From the NCBI GenBank assembly GCA_017435045.1, contig JAFSFT010000004.1:1-60850 (forward strand): 60,850 nucleotides of DNA. The letters run 5' to 3'. Positions 8,063-18,315 of the stretch are shown in pieces. The translations under genes were made by a program, and so were the position numbers. This DNA comes from Oscillospiraceae bacterium. Its GTDB lineage: Bacteria > Bacillota > Clostridia > Oscillospirales > Ruminococcaceae. Each line of letters opens with the position of its first letter. Positions within the stretch are counted from its first letter, which is position 1. Under the pieces are notes generated by a model. That model was not told where the DNA came from. It ran no database searches and saw nothing but the letters and a program-made list of their open reading frames with translations.

Positions 8063-10018
8063 ATGAAAAACAAGTTTGTAAGCACAGACCTGCTTATACT
8101 CATACTTTCGGTTGTGGCAATAGCCTTTGGCGGCGCGCTGATATATATAAACCCCAATGCGGCAGGCATTGTCTGCCTTGCACTGGTTTTTGTAATGGCG
8201 GTTATATTCTTCAACGCACGCACAGCCAGAAAGTTTGTAAAAAGCATCTTTTACGGCTCGGGCAAACATTCCAATCTGCAGCAGTTGAGTTTTGAAAAGC
8301 TCAACGTGCCTGTTGCAATCATCAACAAGGACACAATTGTGTGGTACAACGACAGCTTCCGTCACAAGCTGCTTGGCGGCAACGACTCCTACCTTATCCA
8401 GCTGGAAAAGGTGCTGCCTGACTTTGACGTGGAAAAAAGCTGCGAAAAAGAAGGTCTGGACATTGTGGTGGACGGCAGGGAATACACCGTGCACTCCTCC
8501 ATACCTACAGACGACACAAAGCTGTGGGTAAGCTATTTTGTGGACGACACCGAATACAAGACGGACCAGAGGGAATACCGCCTGTCCCGTCCTGTAATCA
8601 TGGAGATTGCCGTTGACACCTACGACGACGTCCTCAAGGATTTAAAGGAAAGTACCCGTGCACAGATTATGGCACGTCTTGACCAGATGATAGAGGACCT
8701 TGTGTTAAGCAGCAAGGGCCTTGTAAACAAGTTCGGCACCTCAAGATACACCGTTGTGGTGGAGGAAAGATACTACAAAAACATCTACAACAACAAGTTT
8801 GCACTGCTGCGTCAGGCAAAGGAAATGGGCGGCGAGCACAACGTAACGCTGTCCATAGGTGTGGGCAAGGACGGTGCGGACTTTACCGAAAACCAGGAGC
8901 TTTCCCGTCAGGCACTGGACATGGCACTTGGACGCGGCGGTGACCAGGCGGTTGTAAAAACCGCAGAGGGCTACGAGTTCTTCGGCGGCAACAGCCGCAG
9001 CGTGGAAAAACGCAGCAAGGTGCGAAGCCGCATTGTTGCAAACGCACTCAAGGACGTTATCCTCCAGAGCGACAACGTGCTTATTATGGGCCATAAAATG
9101 AGCGACCTTGACAGCGTTGGCTCTGCAGTGGGTGTTGCAGCCATTGTAAAATGCTTTGAAAGACGTGCAAACATCGTTATCGAGGAAAACCGCACCCTTG
9201 CCAAAGGTCTTATAGACTGGGTAAAACAGGACGAAACATTGGGCTGCGTGTTTGTAACGCCCGAAAAGGCGGCAAACCTTGTGGAAAAAAACACCCTGCT
9301 TATAATTGTGGACACCCACACGGCAAAGATGGCAGAGGACACCTACCTTTGCGAGCAGTGCAGCAAAAAGGTTATTATCGACCACCACAGAAAGATGGTG
9401 GACTACATAGCCGACACCGTTGTAAGCTACCACGAACCTTATGCCTCCTCGGCAAGTGAGCTTGTAACCGAGCTTATACAGTACATTCTGCCAACCAACG
9501 CAAAGCTGTCGCCAATACAGGCGGGGGCACTGCTGTCCGGCATTATGCTGGACACACGCAACTTCTCGGAAAAGGCAGGTGTAAGAACCTACGAGGCTGC
9601 GGCATATCTGCGCCGTCAGTCTGTTGACCCTGCACAGATTATGCGTCTGTTTGCAGTGCCTAAAAACATCTACACCGCCAAGGCAGAGCTGGTTTCCCTT
9701 GCGGAAAACTACAAGAATGTGGCAATCACCCTTTCCGACAGGGAATATCCGCAGCTTGCAATTCCGCAGGCGGCAAACGACCTGCTTACCCTTGAGGATG
9801 TGGAGGCCTCCATCGTTGCGGTTAAAACAGGCGATACAATACGTCTCTCCGCACGCAGTATGGGCAAAATCAACGTTCAGGTGCTTATGGAATATCTGGG
9901 CGGCGGCGGCCATCTTACAATGGCGGGCGCACAGCTTACAGACATAACGCTGGAACAGGCAAGAGAACAAATTTGCGAAAGCATTGATAAATATAAAAGT
10001 AAACAGGAGACAAATTAA
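8063..10018 (+). CDS. gdpP: GdpP-type cyclic-di-AMP phosphodiesterase
   Basis: A 651-residue membrane protein. Two N-terminal transmembrane helices (about 9-29 and 33-51) are followed by a divergent PAS domain, a degenerate GGDEF domain, and a DHH-DHHA1 phosphodiesterase module with GHKMSDLDSVG at about 341, VIIDHHRK near 437 and GGGGH near 612. GdpP/YybT proteins hydrolyse c-di-AMP to pApA and so influence potassium and osmotic balance, cell-wall stress tolerance and beta-lactam response. The GGDEF core residues are not recognisable, as usual for this family. It sits between rnj and rplI, the classical Firmicute arrangement, and abuts rplI directly (stop at 10018, start at 10019). Confidence 0.94.
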   Translation: MKNKFVSTDLLILILSVVAIAFGGALIYINPNAAGIVCLALVFVMAVIFFNARTARKFVKSIFYGSGKHSNLQQLSFEKLNVPVAIINKDTIVWYNDSFRHKLLGGNDSYLIQLEKVLPDFDVEKSCEKEGLDIVVDGREYTVHSSIPTDDTKLWVSYFVDDTEYKTDQREYRLSRPVIMEIAVDTYDDVLKDLKESTRAQIMARLDQMIEDLVLSSKGLVNKFGTSRYTVVVEERYYKNIYNNKFALLRQAKEMGGEHNVTLSIGVGKDGADFTENQELSRQALDMALGRGGDQAVVKTAEGYEFFGGNSRSVEKRSKVRSRIVANALKDVILQSDNVLIMGHKMSDLDSVGSAVGVAAIVKCFERRANIVIEENRTLAKGLIDWVKQDETLGCVFVTPEKAANLVEKNTLLIIVDTHTAKMAEDTYLCEQCSKKVIIDHHRKMVDYIADTVVSYHEPYASSASELVTELIQYILPTNAKLSPIQAGALLSGIMLDTRNFSEKAGVRTYEAAAYLRRQSVDPAQIMRLFAVPKNIYTAKAELVSLAENYKNVAITLSDREYPQLAIPQAANDLLTLEDVEASIVAVKTGDTIRLSARSMGKINVQVLMEYLGGGGHLTMAGAQLTDITLEQAREQICESIDKYKSKQETN

Positions 10019-10459
10019 ATGAAAGTAGTACTTTTGCAGGATGTTAAATCCATCGGTAAAAAAGACCAGATTGTAAACGTTTCTGACGGTTACGCAAGAA
10101 ACTTCCTCTTTCCGAGAAAACTGGCAAAGGAAGCAACAGTGGGCGCAGTAAACGACGTTAAAATAAAGGAAAGTGCAAAGGCACACCACAAACAGGAAGA
10201 AATCAACACAGCAACAGAGGTTAAAAACAAAATCAACGACAAAATCATAACCCTCAAGGCAAAGGCAGGCAAAGAGGGCAAGCTGTTTGGTGCAGTTACC
10301 TCCAAGGACGTTGCAGCAGAACTGGAAAAACAGTTTGGCGTTAAAATCGACAAAAAGAAAATTGTTATGGACGACATCAAGCTGTTCGGCAGCTACATCT
10401 GCAATGTAAAGGTTTATCCTGAAATCACAGCAAAAATCACCGTAAAGGTTGAAGAATAA
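10019..10459 (+). CDS. rplI: Ribosomal protein bL9
   Basis: A 146-residue protein with the bL9 N-terminal signature: [16 protein letters not shown], then [17 protein letters not shown] long connecting helix (about 41-75) and a C-terminal domain starting near FGAVTSKD follow. bL9 binds 23S rRNA at the base of the L1 stalk and helps maintain reading frame. It starts immediately after gdpP, which suggests translational coupling, and is followed by a very strong terminator. Confidence 0.97.
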   Translation: MKVVLLQDVKSIGKKDQIVNVSDGYARNFLFPRKLAKEATVGAVNDVKIKESAKAHHKQEEINTATEVKNKINDKIITLKAKAGKEGKLFGAVTSKDVAAELEKQFGVKIDKKKIVMDDIKLFGSYICNVKVYPEITAKITVKVEE

Positions 10460-10470
10460 CTGTAAAACCA

Positions 10471-10541
10471 AAGGACCGCTGTTGATATGCACCCAAAAGT
10501 AAGACACTTTTGGGGGGCATATCAGTTTGGCGGTCTTTTTT
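10471..10541 (+). terminator. Very long hairpin terminator after rplI
   Basis: A near-continuous hairpin of about 26 bp in three segments (10471-10479 with 10530-10538; 10483-10490 with 10517-10524; 10492-10500 with 10506-10514) ends in a six-T run. It closes the rnj-gdpP-rplI operon and is much longer than most intrinsic terminators here. Confidence 0.85.
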
Positions 10542-10873
10542 GCTGCCGTAAAGTAATGCAATGCTGTTCTGCTGCTGCCGCAAAGGACTTTAATGCGGTT
10601 ATGATATTATCTCAAAGAGCCGTAATACTGTTTTGCCGCCGTAAAGCACCGATATACTGTTTTGCCGCCGCAAAGTGCTGTAATGCGGTTTTGGCACTGC
10701 CGCCGCTGCCACCCTTGACAAATAGTGCAGTTTCGTGATACTTTTTTGATACTTATTTGTTAATAGACAAAAAAAGTTACGGAAAAACAATCAAAATTTA
10801 TCAAAAAGCGGATAAAACAACGCAATTTGTGGTATAATAACAGGTAATTCTTAAAGTCAGGAGTAGGTTTTTA
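10542..10873. other. Intergenic region with imperfect repeats and dnaB promoter
   Basis: No gene is seen. From 10545 to 10715 the sequence is built of imperfect repeats around a TGTTTTGCCGCCG(C/T)AAAG core, with two exact 17-bp copies at 10625-10641 and 10654-10670. An extended -10 element, TGGTATAAT (TATAAT at 10833-10838), lies 35 bases before the dnaB start. A TTGACA at 10715-10720 may belong to a second, upstream promoter. Confidence 0.55.
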
Positions 10874-12253
10874 ATGGACAAGCAGCTGGATTTGACACTT
10901 AACAGCCTGGGCGTAAGCGAGCCTTACAGCATAGAGGCAGAGCAGGCTATACTGGGTGCGGCTATAATCAGCCCCGAAACCGTTTCGCTTATAATCGAGC
11001 AGGTAAGGGCAGAGTATTTCTATTCAAGGCAGAATCAGCGTATCTTCCTTGAAATACATAAGCTTTTCAATGCCAACATACCGTCAGACTTTATCACCGT
11101 GCTCAACAGCGTTATCGAAAACGGTGTATTTTCCGACGAGGCAGAGGCAAAGGTTTATCTTACACAGCTTGCAGACACAGTTCCAAGCCTTTCCAACATA
11201 TCCTCCTATGCACAGATTATCCGCGACAAATACATTGTCCGTATGCTGCTCAACACCTCCACAGACATCATTCGTCAGACGCAGACAGCCTCTGACCCCG
11301 ATGTGCTTATGGAATATGCCGAGCAGAAAATCTACGAGCTGCGTCAGGGCAGGGACACAACCGCCCTGCAGCACATAAGCAAATCTGCGGTGGAAAGCTT
11401 TGAGCGTTTAAGCAACCTTTCGGGCAAGGACAGAGAAAAATATCTTGGTGTGCCAACGGGCTTTTCTTACCTTGACAAAATGCTTACAGGTATGGGCAAA
11501 AGCGACCTTATCATCCTTGCGGCACGTCCTGGTATGGGTAAAACCTCCTTCGTGCTTAACATAGCCACAAACGTTGCACAGAGAAATATCCCTGTTGCAA
11601 TATTCTCGCTGGAAATGACAAGGGAACAGCTTACCAGCCGTATGATTTCCGCCACAGCGCATATCGACAGCCAGATTATGCGTTCGGGCAACATCCGCAT
11701 GGACGAATGGGACAACATCTCCCGTGCCGTGGGCGAAATTTCCGACCTGCCTATCTATCTTGACGACAGCTCCAACATTACCGTTTCTGACATAAAGGCA
11801 AAAATCCGCCGTCTTAACCAGAACCCCGAAAACGAGCCGATAGGCATGATAATCATCGACTACCTCCAGCTTATGAGCACCGGCAAACGCAACGAGTCCC
11901 GCGTGCAGGAAATAAGCGAAATTACCCGTAACCTCAAAATTATGGCAAAGGAACTCAACGTGCCGCTTATCTGTCTGTCACAGCTTTCCCGTAGTGCAGA
12001 AAAAGGTCAGGGCAGGGATGCACGTCCTGCACTCAGCGACCTGCGAGATTCCGGTTCTATCGAGCAGGATGCCGACGTTGTACTGTTCCTCTACCGCGAG
12101 GCTTACTATGCACAGGACGAGGAAACAGACCAGACAAAGGCGGAATGCATCGTTGCAAAAAACCGTCACGGCGAGGTAGGCAAGGTTTATCTTGGCTGGG
12201 ACGGCGCACATACAAGATTCTACGACATTGATTTTGTACACGAAGATGACTGA
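10874..12253 (+). CDS. dnaB: Replicative DNA helicase DnaB
   Basis: A 459-residue RecA-fold hexameric helicase (DnaC in B. subtilis naming). The N-terminal domain begins with SIEAEQAILGA, and Walker A is ARPGMGKTS at about 216-224. Walker B (MIIIDYLQLM) and the DnaB motifs SQLSRSAEKG and LRDSGSIEQDAD follow. It unwinds the fork ahead of the replisome and recruits primase. The length is standard. The start has a SigA-like extended -10 upstream. Its 3' end overlaps the tilS start by 8 bases, so translation is probably coupled. Confidence 0.97.
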   Translation: MDKQLDLTLNSLGVSEPYSIEAEQAILGAAIISPETVSLIIEQVRAEYFYSRQNQRIFLEIHKLFNANIPSDFITVLNSVIENGVFSDEAEAKVYLTQLADTVPSLSNISSYAQIIRDKYIVRMLLNTSTDIIRQTQTASDPDVLMEYAEQKIYELRQGRDTTALQHISKSAVESFERLSNLSGKDREKYLGVPTGFSYLDKMLTGMGKSDLIILAARPGMGKTSFVLNIATNVAQRNIPVAIFSLEMTREQLTSRMISATAHIDSQIMRSGNIRMDEWDNISRAVGEISDLPIYLDDSSNITVSDIKAKIRRLNQNPENEPIGMIIIDYLQLMSTGKRNESRVQEISEITRNLKIMAKELNVPLICLSQLSRSAEKGQGRDARPALSDLRDSGSIEQDADVVLFLYREAYYAQDEETDQTKAECIVAKNRHGEVGKVYLGWDGAHTRFYDIDFVHEDD

Positions 12254-13595
12254 TTTGTTTTTGCAGACAATTGAAGAATACAGAATGATACAGCAAGGTG
12301 ACACGGTTGCCGTATGTCTGTCCGGCGGGGCAGACAGCATGGCGCTGTTTCACCTTATGTGTGCTTATAAAGATACTTTGGGCATAAGCCTTTTTGCCAT
12401 CCACATCAACCACGGCCTGCGTAAGGAAAGTGACGATGAGGAAGAATTTATAAAGGCGTACTGCGAAAAAAGGGGTGTGGAATGCATTGTCCGCCGCCTT
12501 AATATGAACAGTATGCAGAAGCCTCAGGGCTTTTCCACAGAACTGTGGGCAAGAAAGCTGCGGTACGAATTTTTTGAAGAAACCGCAAAACAGCGCGCCG
12601 CAAAGCTTGCCACCGCCCATACTTTAAGCGATAAGTGCGAGACGGTTATCTTTAACCTTGCCCGCGGCACAAACCTTAAGGGTATGTGCGGCATACCTGC
12701 GGTAAGGGGCAATATCATCCGCCCACTTATAAACTGTACCCGCAGGGACATCGAGGAATACTGCCGCAGAAACAGCGTGCCCTTTGTAACCGATATGTCC
12801 AATTTTTCCGATGAATATTCCCGCAACAAAATCCGCCTTAAGGTAATACCCGTGCTTAAAGAGGTAAATCAGGACAGCGAGCGGCTTATAGGCAGCTTTA
12901 CAAAGGAAATGGAGCAGATATACACATTTCTGACTCAATTGAGTGATACACTTTTCAGAAACTCGGTAACTCTTAACGGCTTTGACATTGCCACCATAAA
13001 AAAACAGGACGATGTGGTTATAAAATTTTTCCTGCGCAATGTTCTGGACCGATACGGCTGCCTTTCAAGGGAGAATATAGAGGATATCCTTGAGGGCATA
13101 AAAAGGGAAAGCTTTTCCCGCCAGCTTTCAAAGGATATACTGTGCGAGGTTAAGGCAGGCTACCTCTCCTTTTACAGGCCAAAGGCTTACAAAAGGGAAA
13201 ACGGGGGCGAAAAAGCCGCTGTCGCCTTTGATACAGAGATTTTCTTTATGGGCAAAACCTTTGTGGTGGAAAAAATATCCCTCGAACAGCTGGAAAAAAA
13301 CAAAAAAATTGATAAAAACTATTTAAATAACTGCATAGATTGTGATACAATAACTGATAAGCTGTTTTTGCGTACAAGAAAAACAGGGGACACAATAACC
13401 CTCAACAAACGCAGGGTTACCAAAACTGTCAAAAAGCTGTTCACCGAGGACAAGGTGCCGCAGAGGACAAGGGACAACACGGTTATCCTGTCCGACAGTG
13501 CGGACAATGTCATCTGGCTGGAAAACTACGGCGTAAACAGACATTTTGCAGTAACCGGCAAAACAGCAAATATTGCAGTGATAAGACAAAGGTAA
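12246..13595 (+). CDS. tilS: tRNA(Ile)-lysidine synthase TilS
   Basis: A 449-residue protein when started at the ATG at 12246, which overlaps the dnaB stop. A longer in-frame start at 12192 would lie 62 bases inside dnaB and adds residues foreign to the family. The PP-loop motif CLSGGADSMAL is near residue 24, and the C-terminal part has the TilS substrate-binding domain (LFLRTRKTGD, KKLFTEDKVPQ). TilS attaches lysine to C34 of the minor isoleucine tRNA, changing AUG to AUA decoding, and is essential. It is followed 9 bases later by hpt; tilS-hpt-ftsH is a widely conserved Firmicute order. Confidence 0.93.
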   Translation: MTDLFLQTIEEYRMIQQGDTVAVCLSGGADSMALFHLMCAYKDTLGISLFAIHINHGLRKESDDEEEFIKAYCEKRGVECIVRRLNMNSMQKPQGFSTELWARKLRYEFFEETAKQRAAKLATAHTLSDKCETVIFNLARGTNLKGMCGIPAVRGNIIRPLINCTRRDIEEYCRRNSVPFVTDMSNFSDEYSRNKIRLKVIPVLKEVNQDSERLIGSFTKEMEQIYTFLTQLSDTLFRNSVTLNGFDIATIKKQDDVVIKFFLRNVLDRYGCLSRENIEDILEGIKRESFSRQLSKDILCEVKAGYLSFYRPKAYKRENGGEKAAVAFDTEIFFMGKTFVVEKISLEQLEKNKKIDKNYLNNCIDCDTITDKLFLRTRKTGDTITLNKRRVTKTVKKLFTEDKVPQRTRDNTVILSDSADNVIWLENYGVNRHFAVTGKTANIAVIRQR

Positions 13596-13604
13596 GGTGC
13601 AGAT

Positions 13605-14147
13605 ATGCGTAATGATATAAAGGAAATTCTGCTTACACAGCAGCAGATTGCGGAAATTACAGAAAATCTCGGCAAAAAGCTTACGGAGGACTATGCAGGC
13701 AAGGACGTTCTGCTGGTATCCATATTAAAGGGCGGCGTGGTGTTCCTCACGGATTTAATGCGCTGCATCGACCTTAAATGCGAAATCGACTTTATGGTTG
13801 TATCCTCCTACGGCTCGGGTGTAAAAACCAGCGGCAACGTAAAAATCATAAAGGACATCGATATCCCTCTGGAGGGCAGGGATGTAATCATCGTCGAGGA
13901 CATTCTGGACTCGGGTGTTACACTCAACCATATAATCAATATGCTTAAGGAGAGAAATCCAAACAGCATTGAAATATGTACACTTCTGGATAAGCCTGCA
14001 CGCAGACAAAGCGAGGTAAGGGCAAAGTACATCGGCGCACAGATACCGGACGCCTTTGTTGTGGGCTATGGTCTGGACTTTGACGAAAAGTACAGAAACC
14101 TGCCCTTTGTAGGCATTCTGCATCCTGACGTATACACAAAAATATAA
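13605..14147 (+). CDS. hpt: Hypoxanthine phosphoribosyltransferase
   Basis: A 180-residue type I phosphoribosyltransferase. The PRPP-binding loop VIIVEDILDSGVTL is near residues 88-101, the flexible-loop SYGSGVKTSG lies before it, and VGYGLDFDEKYRNLP is the purine-binding C-terminal signature. It salvages hypoxanthine (and usually guanine) to IMP/GMP in the cytoplasm. The length is standard. It lies between tilS and ftsH, 20 bases before ftsH, in one operon. Confidence 0.95.
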   Translation: MRNDIKEILLTQQQIAEITENLGKKLTEDYAGKDVLLVSILKGGVVFLTDLMRCIDLKCEIDFMVVSSYGSGVKTSGNVKIIKDIDIPLEGRDVIIVEDILDSGVTLNHIINMLKERNPNSIEICTLLDKPARRQSEVRAKYIGAQIPDAFVVGYGLDFDEKYRNLPFVGILHPDVYTKI

Positions 14148-14167
14148 AAAGTAAAAGGAGATATCCC

Positions 14168-16192
14168 TTGGTTAAGAAAAGAAATAATGGCGCATTTCCG
14201 TATGTTGCCATGCTTATCACAATGATTGTTATAGCCATCTTCCTCAACCAGCCAAGCAAACTCAGCGAGATGAAGATGAGCGAGGCCATAGACCTGTTCA
14301 AGGACAACAAGGTGGAATACTTTGACCTTAATCTGGGCAACGGCAATCTGGAAATTGATGTTAAGGGCGAAGAAGAAAACATTATCTACAAGGTGCCAAG
14401 CATCAACTATTTTGTGGAAAAAATCGACCCTTATGTGGAAAGCAATGATGTTCCGCACGACTTTATCCCTGCAACAACCTTCCCTGCATGGCTGTCGGTA
14501 ATTCCATATGTGATTATGCTGGGCTTTCTGGGCTTTATGTTCTTCAATATGTACAACCAGGCAAACGGCGGCGGCAAAGGCATGAGCGTTGGCCGTGCAA
14601 GAACAAAGGACGCAGGCGATCTGTCCGAACGCAAGTATTTTAAAGACGTTGCAGGTGCAGACGAAGAAAAGGAAGAACTGGTGGAAATTGTAGAGTTCCT
14701 GCGTGAACCAAGCAAGTTCAACTCCCTCGGTGCAAGAATTCCAAAGGGTGTTCTGCTTGTAGGCCCTCCGGGTACAGGTAAAACCCTCCTTGCAAAGGCA
14801 ACAGCAGGCGAGGCAGGCGTGCCGTTCTTCTCCATCTCAGGTTCCGACTTTGTGGAAATGTACGTTGGTGTTGGTGCATCCCGTGTAAGAGACCTTTTTG
14901 ACAAGGCTAAAAAGGCTGCCCCATCCATCATCTTTATAGACGAAATCGACGCAGTTGGCCGTCAGCGCGGCGCAGGTCTTGGCGGCGGTCACGACGAAAG
15001 GGAACAGACCCTCAACCAGCTGCTGGTAGAAATGGACGGCTTTGGTGCAAACGAAGGCGTTATCATTATGGCGGCTACAAACCGTGCCGACATTCTGGAC
15101 CGTGCACTGCTCCGTCCGGGCCGTTTTGACAGACAGATTTATGTAGGTGCTCCTGACATCAAAGGCCGCGAAGAAATTCTCAAGGTTCATCTGAGAAACA
15201 AGCCAATCGGTCCGGACGTGGAACCAAGGGCAATTGCACAGGCAACAGCAGGCTTTACAGGTGCAGACCTTGAAAACCTCTGTAACGAAGCTGCACTTAT
15301 GGCAGCCAAAAAAGGCAAAAAAGCACTCACACAGGCAGATATCGATGCCGCAGTAATCAAGGTTATTGCAGGCCCGGAAAAGAAATCCCGTGTGGTTACA
15401 CCAAAGGAAAAGAAACTGATTTCCTACCACGAGGCAGGCCACGCAGTTGCAACCTATGTATGCGAAACTTCCAGCCCTGTAAAGGAAATTTCCATCATTC
15501 CACGCGGCATGGCAGGCGGCTACACACTGTCCATTCCGGAGGAAGACTCCAACTACCGCACAAAGAAAGAAATGAAGGACGAAATCGTTACTCTCCTTGG
15601 CGGCCGCTGTGCAGAACAGCTTATTCTGGAGGACATCTCCACTGGTGCATCCAACGACCTTGAACGCACAACAGCCATTGCAAAAGCTATGGTTATGCGC
15701 TACGGCTTCTCCGACAAGCTGGGCAACGTTGTATACGGTCACGACCCACAGCAGACCTTCCTTGGCAGAGACTACGGTCAGGGTCAGGGTTACTCCGATG
15801 CAGTTGCAAACGAAATCGACAACGAAATCCGCCGTCTTGTGGACGAGGGCTACAGCCGCTGTATGCAGATTCTCAAAGACAACATCGAAAAACTGCACAT
15901 CGTTGCAAAAATCCTTATGAAGCAGGAAAAAATCACAGGCGAGGAATTTGCAAAGATTATGTCCGAAGACTATGTTTATGTGGAAGAAGCAGAACTGCCT
16001 GCAGCTGAAACAGAAGCTGTAACAGCAGAAATTGCAGAAACAGTTGCTGAAACTGCAGAAAACACAGAAACAGTGGAAGAAATTGTAAAAACAGCAAATG
16101 CAGAAATTGCAGAAACTGCCGAAACAGTAATTGAACCTGTTGTAAGCGAAAGCACAGCAGAGGCAGAAGCTGAACATAAAACAGAAGAATAA
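14168..16192 (+). CDS. ftsH: ATP-dependent zinc metalloprotease FtsH
   Basis: A 674-residue membrane protease that begins with a TTG codon, supported by AAAGGAG seven bases upstream. Transmembrane helices lie at about 12-29 and 111-132 around an extracytoplasmic loop. The AAA+ module has Walker A GPPGTGKT near 198, Walker B IIFIDEID and SRH motifs, and the zinc site HEAGH is near 420. FtsH extracts and degrades membrane and soluble proteins as a hexamer. The last 70 or so residues are an acidic Ala/Glu/Thr/Val tail with near-repeats of AEIAETV, longer than usual and likely disordered. A terminator follows at once. Confidence 0.96.
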   Translation: MVKKRNNGAFPYVAMLITMIVIAIFLNQPSKLSEMKMSEAIDLFKDNKVEYFDLNLGNGNLEIDVKGEEENIIYKVPSINYFVEKIDPYVESNDVPHDFIPATTFPAWLSVIPYVIMLGFLGFMFFNMYNQANGGGKGMSVGRARTKDAGDLSERKYFKDVAGADEEKEELVEIVEFLREPSKFNSLGARIPKGVLLVGPPGTGKTLLAKATAGEAGVPFFSISGSDFVEMYVGVGASRVRDLFDKAKKAAPSIIFIDEIDAVGRQRGAGLGGGHDEREQTLNQLLVEMDGFGANEGVIIMAATNRADILDRALLRPGRFDRQIYVGAPDIKGREEILKVHLRNKPIGPDVEPRAIAQATAGFTGADLENLCNEAALMAAKKGKKALTQADIDAAVIKVIAGPEKKSRVVTPKEKKLISYHEAGHAVATYVCETSSPVKEISIIPRGMAGGYTLSIPEEDSNYRTKKEMKDEIVTLLGGRCAEQLILEDISTGASNDLERTTAIAKAMVMRYGFSDKLGNVVYGHDPQQTFLGRDYGQGQGYSDAVANEIDNEIRRLVDEGYSRCMQILKDNIEKLHIVAKILMKQEKITGEEFAKIMSEDYVYVEEAELPAAETEAVTAEIAETVAETAENTETVEEIVKTANAEIAETAETVIEPVVSESTAEAEAEHKTEE

Positions 16193-16200
16193 AATATTTT

Positions 16201-16230
16201 AAAGGCAGCCATTGGGCTGCCTTTAATTTT
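16201..16230 (+). terminator. Terminator after ftsH
   Basis: A perfect 10-bp stem (16201-16210 with 16215-16224, loop of 4) is followed by AATTTTTAT. It ends the dnaB-tilS-hpt-ftsH run. Confidence 0.85.
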
Positions 16231-16310
16231 TATATAATGAGAAAATTGGACTTTCAAAGTATAATATGATATACTTTGAAAATAAAATAATTATATGCGG
16301 GGCTGTTATT

Positions 16311-18056
16311 ATGGCTGATATATCTTTGATAAAAATCAATAAAAAAATAGATACTAAAATACAAAATCTGATATTTTTAATGGTTATGCTGGCTGTTGCG
16401 ATATTTGTAATATGGCGCTGCCAGTTTGGTTTTGCACAGTCGGACGAATTTCTGCATCTGTCCATCCCGTACCGTATGCTTCAGGGCGATGCACTTATTG
16501 CGGAAGAATGGCATCAGACACAGCTGGCAGGGTTTGTTTACTATCCCGTTACAAAGCTTATTTTTTCTTTGCTTGGGTCTGTGGACGGCCTTGTTTTTTG
16601 GTCAAGGGTTGCCTGTGTTGTTATGGAGCTTGCCGTTGCGGTTTTCATATATCTGCGTCTTAAAAGCTTAAGCTGGGTTGGTGCTCTGGTGGCAGCTGTA
16701 TCCTTTGCACTGTACACACCTGTTGCACTGACATCCATTTATTATTATTCCGTGGGTATTATGACCATGGTCATAGCAACAGTGCTCATAGCTACAGCAC
16801 AGCATCACATCCGCAGGGATTATTTTATTGCGGGAATATCAATGGCGGCTTCTGTAATGTGTTTTCCTCACGCTGCATTTATGTATTTTATCTATGCGGC
16901 AGTTGTGCTTGCAGCATGGCTTAAGCACAGGTCGGCAAAAACAGCAGCTTACGGCAGATACGAGTTTCTTTCTCCAAAGATGTTCGGCTTTTTCACCTTG
17001 GGCGTTGCAGTGCTCACGGCTGTTTTTGCGGTATATCTTGTGCTGTATGTGCCTTTGGATAAGCTTTTTGCGTCTATAGAGCCTATAATGACAGACGAGC
17101 ATCACAACATCACATTCCTGTACAAGCTGGCTGTATATTTCGGCAGTGTTGTACTGTATAACTCAAAAATTGCAGGCGTGCTTATGGCACTTCTGCTGGC
17201 AGAACTGGTTTTCCGCAGAAAGTTAAGAAATTCAACATATTTTATCGCAGCAGCAGTGCTTACAGTTGTGCTGCAGATACATATAATGGCTGTAAATCAT
17301 CAGATTGACTATCTGATGTTTGCTCCAACCTGTTTTGGCCTGTTCTGTGCGTTGCTGTCGGAAAACGAAAAGGTAAAAAGACTGTTCCACACCTTGTATA
17401 TTCCCGGGGTGGTGTATACATTTTTTCTCAACCTTTCATCCAATCAGGGCTTTGTTGCAGTTTCCGCTGCAGCAACAGTGTCAACCATTGCATCCATTGT
17501 GATGGCGGCTATGTATCTGAAAGAGCTTACTGCACAGATTTCCACAGTAAAAATCAGAAAATTATGTATTGCGGCACTTTGCTGTCTGTTTATTGTTCAG
17601 ATTGCATTTCAGGGCTGCTCCAGATATGTAAGCGTTTACGGTGCAGGTAAAATTGAAAACCAGAACATAAAGCTGGACCATGGTGTTATGAAAGGTCTTG
17701 TCGTGGACGAAACCCACGCAGAAGATTACGAAATGTACTGTGACATAGCAAAAACAGCACAGCAGAACTATAATTACGAAAAGGTTCTTGCTGCTACACA
17801 GCGAAGCTGGATGAATTTTATGTTCGGAAAGGAAATCAGCGGCTTCAGTGCTTATCTCAACTATGTTGACGAGGAGTTTATGACAAAGCAGGCAAGGTAT
17901 TTTGAGATTAACCCGCACAAACTGCCCGATATAGTATATGCACAGGATACCGATGTGGAATTTACAGACTGGTTCCTTGCAAACTACAGCGGATACAGTA
18001 TGGATAAATACGACTTCGGCTATATTATCTACAGAGACGGGTGTAAAAAAGAATAA
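16311..18056 (+). CDS. Polytopic membrane protein, GT-C glycosyltransferase-like
   Basis: About 581 residues from the ATG at 16311. An in-frame ATG at 16266 has no ribosome site and lies on a TATAAT box. I count about ten hydrophobic segments. After the first one comes an acidic loop with SDEFLHLSIPYRMLQG, which resembles the Asp/Glu-containing first extracytoplasmic loop of GT-C transferases using lipid-linked sugars. A soluble C-terminal part of about 140 residues follows the last helix. That suggests a cell-surface glycan or lipid-modification enzyme, but the family is not certain. It is a single gene between two terminators. Confidence 0.6.
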   Translation: MADISLIKINKKIDTKIQNLIFLMVMLAVAIFVIWRCQFGFAQSDEFLHLSIPYRMLQGDALIAEEWHQTQLAGFVYYPVTKLIFSLLGSVDGLVFWSRVACVVMELAVAVFIYLRLKSLSWVGALVAAVSFALYTPVALTSIYYYSVGIMTMVIATVLIATAQHHIRRDYFIAGISMAASVMCFPHAAFMYFIYAAVVLAAWLKHRSAKTAAYGRYEFLSPKMFGFFTLGVAVLTAVFAVYLVLYVPLDKLFASIEPIMTDEHHNITFLYKLAVYFGSVVLYNSKIAGVLMALLLAELVFRRKLRNSTYFIAAAVLTVVLQIHIMAVNHQIDYLMFAPTCFGLFCALLSENEKVKRLFHTLYIPGVVYTFFLNLSSNQGFVAVSAAATVSTIASIVMAAMYLKELTAQISTVKIRKLCIAALCCLFIVQIAFQGCSRYVSVYGAGKIENQNIKLDHGVMKGLVVDETHAEDYEMYCDIAKTAQQNYNYEKVLAATQRSWMNFMFGKEISGFSAYLNYVDEEFMTKQARYFEINPHKLPDIVYAQDTDVEFTDWFLANYSGYSMDKYDFGYIIYRDGCKKE

Positions 18057-18066
18057 TCGGTATAAC

Positions 18067-18101
18067 GGCGGCAGAGCATCACAGCCTGGCCGCCTTTTTT
18101 T
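18067..18101 (+). terminator. Terminator after the membrane protein gene
   Basis: A GGCGGC stem (18067-18072) pairs with GCCGCC (18089-18094), with a 16-nt loop, followed by seven T. Confidence 0.75.
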
Positions 18102-18224
18102 AACGCACAGCCACCCCGCTGTTCTGCCTTGGGTTAAATGGCGGCTGTATGTCTGCTGTTTTGTTTAACCACAATATATGGTGATATATAAAAGTTATAC
18201 AATAATGGATATTGTGTGCCTGCC

Positions 18225-18253
18225 TTGACAAAAATTTTCACAGCAGTTAAAAT
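18225..18253 (+). promoter_or_regulatory. SigA-type promoter of the topoisomerase operon
   Basis: TTGACA (18225-18230) and TAAAAT (18248-18253) are separated by 17 bp, about 60 bases before the first topoisomerase gene. Confidence 0.7.
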
Positions 18254-18315
18254 TATATAGTTACTGAAATTTAGTATATAAGGAAAAATATACCTTTTTG
18301 ATATAGGAGAAAACA

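Noticed and set aside
12192-12245. Longer N-terminus for tilS
   Set aside because: It would lie within dnaB and adds residues foreign to the family; the ATG at 12246 overlaps the dnaB stop as expected for coupled genes.
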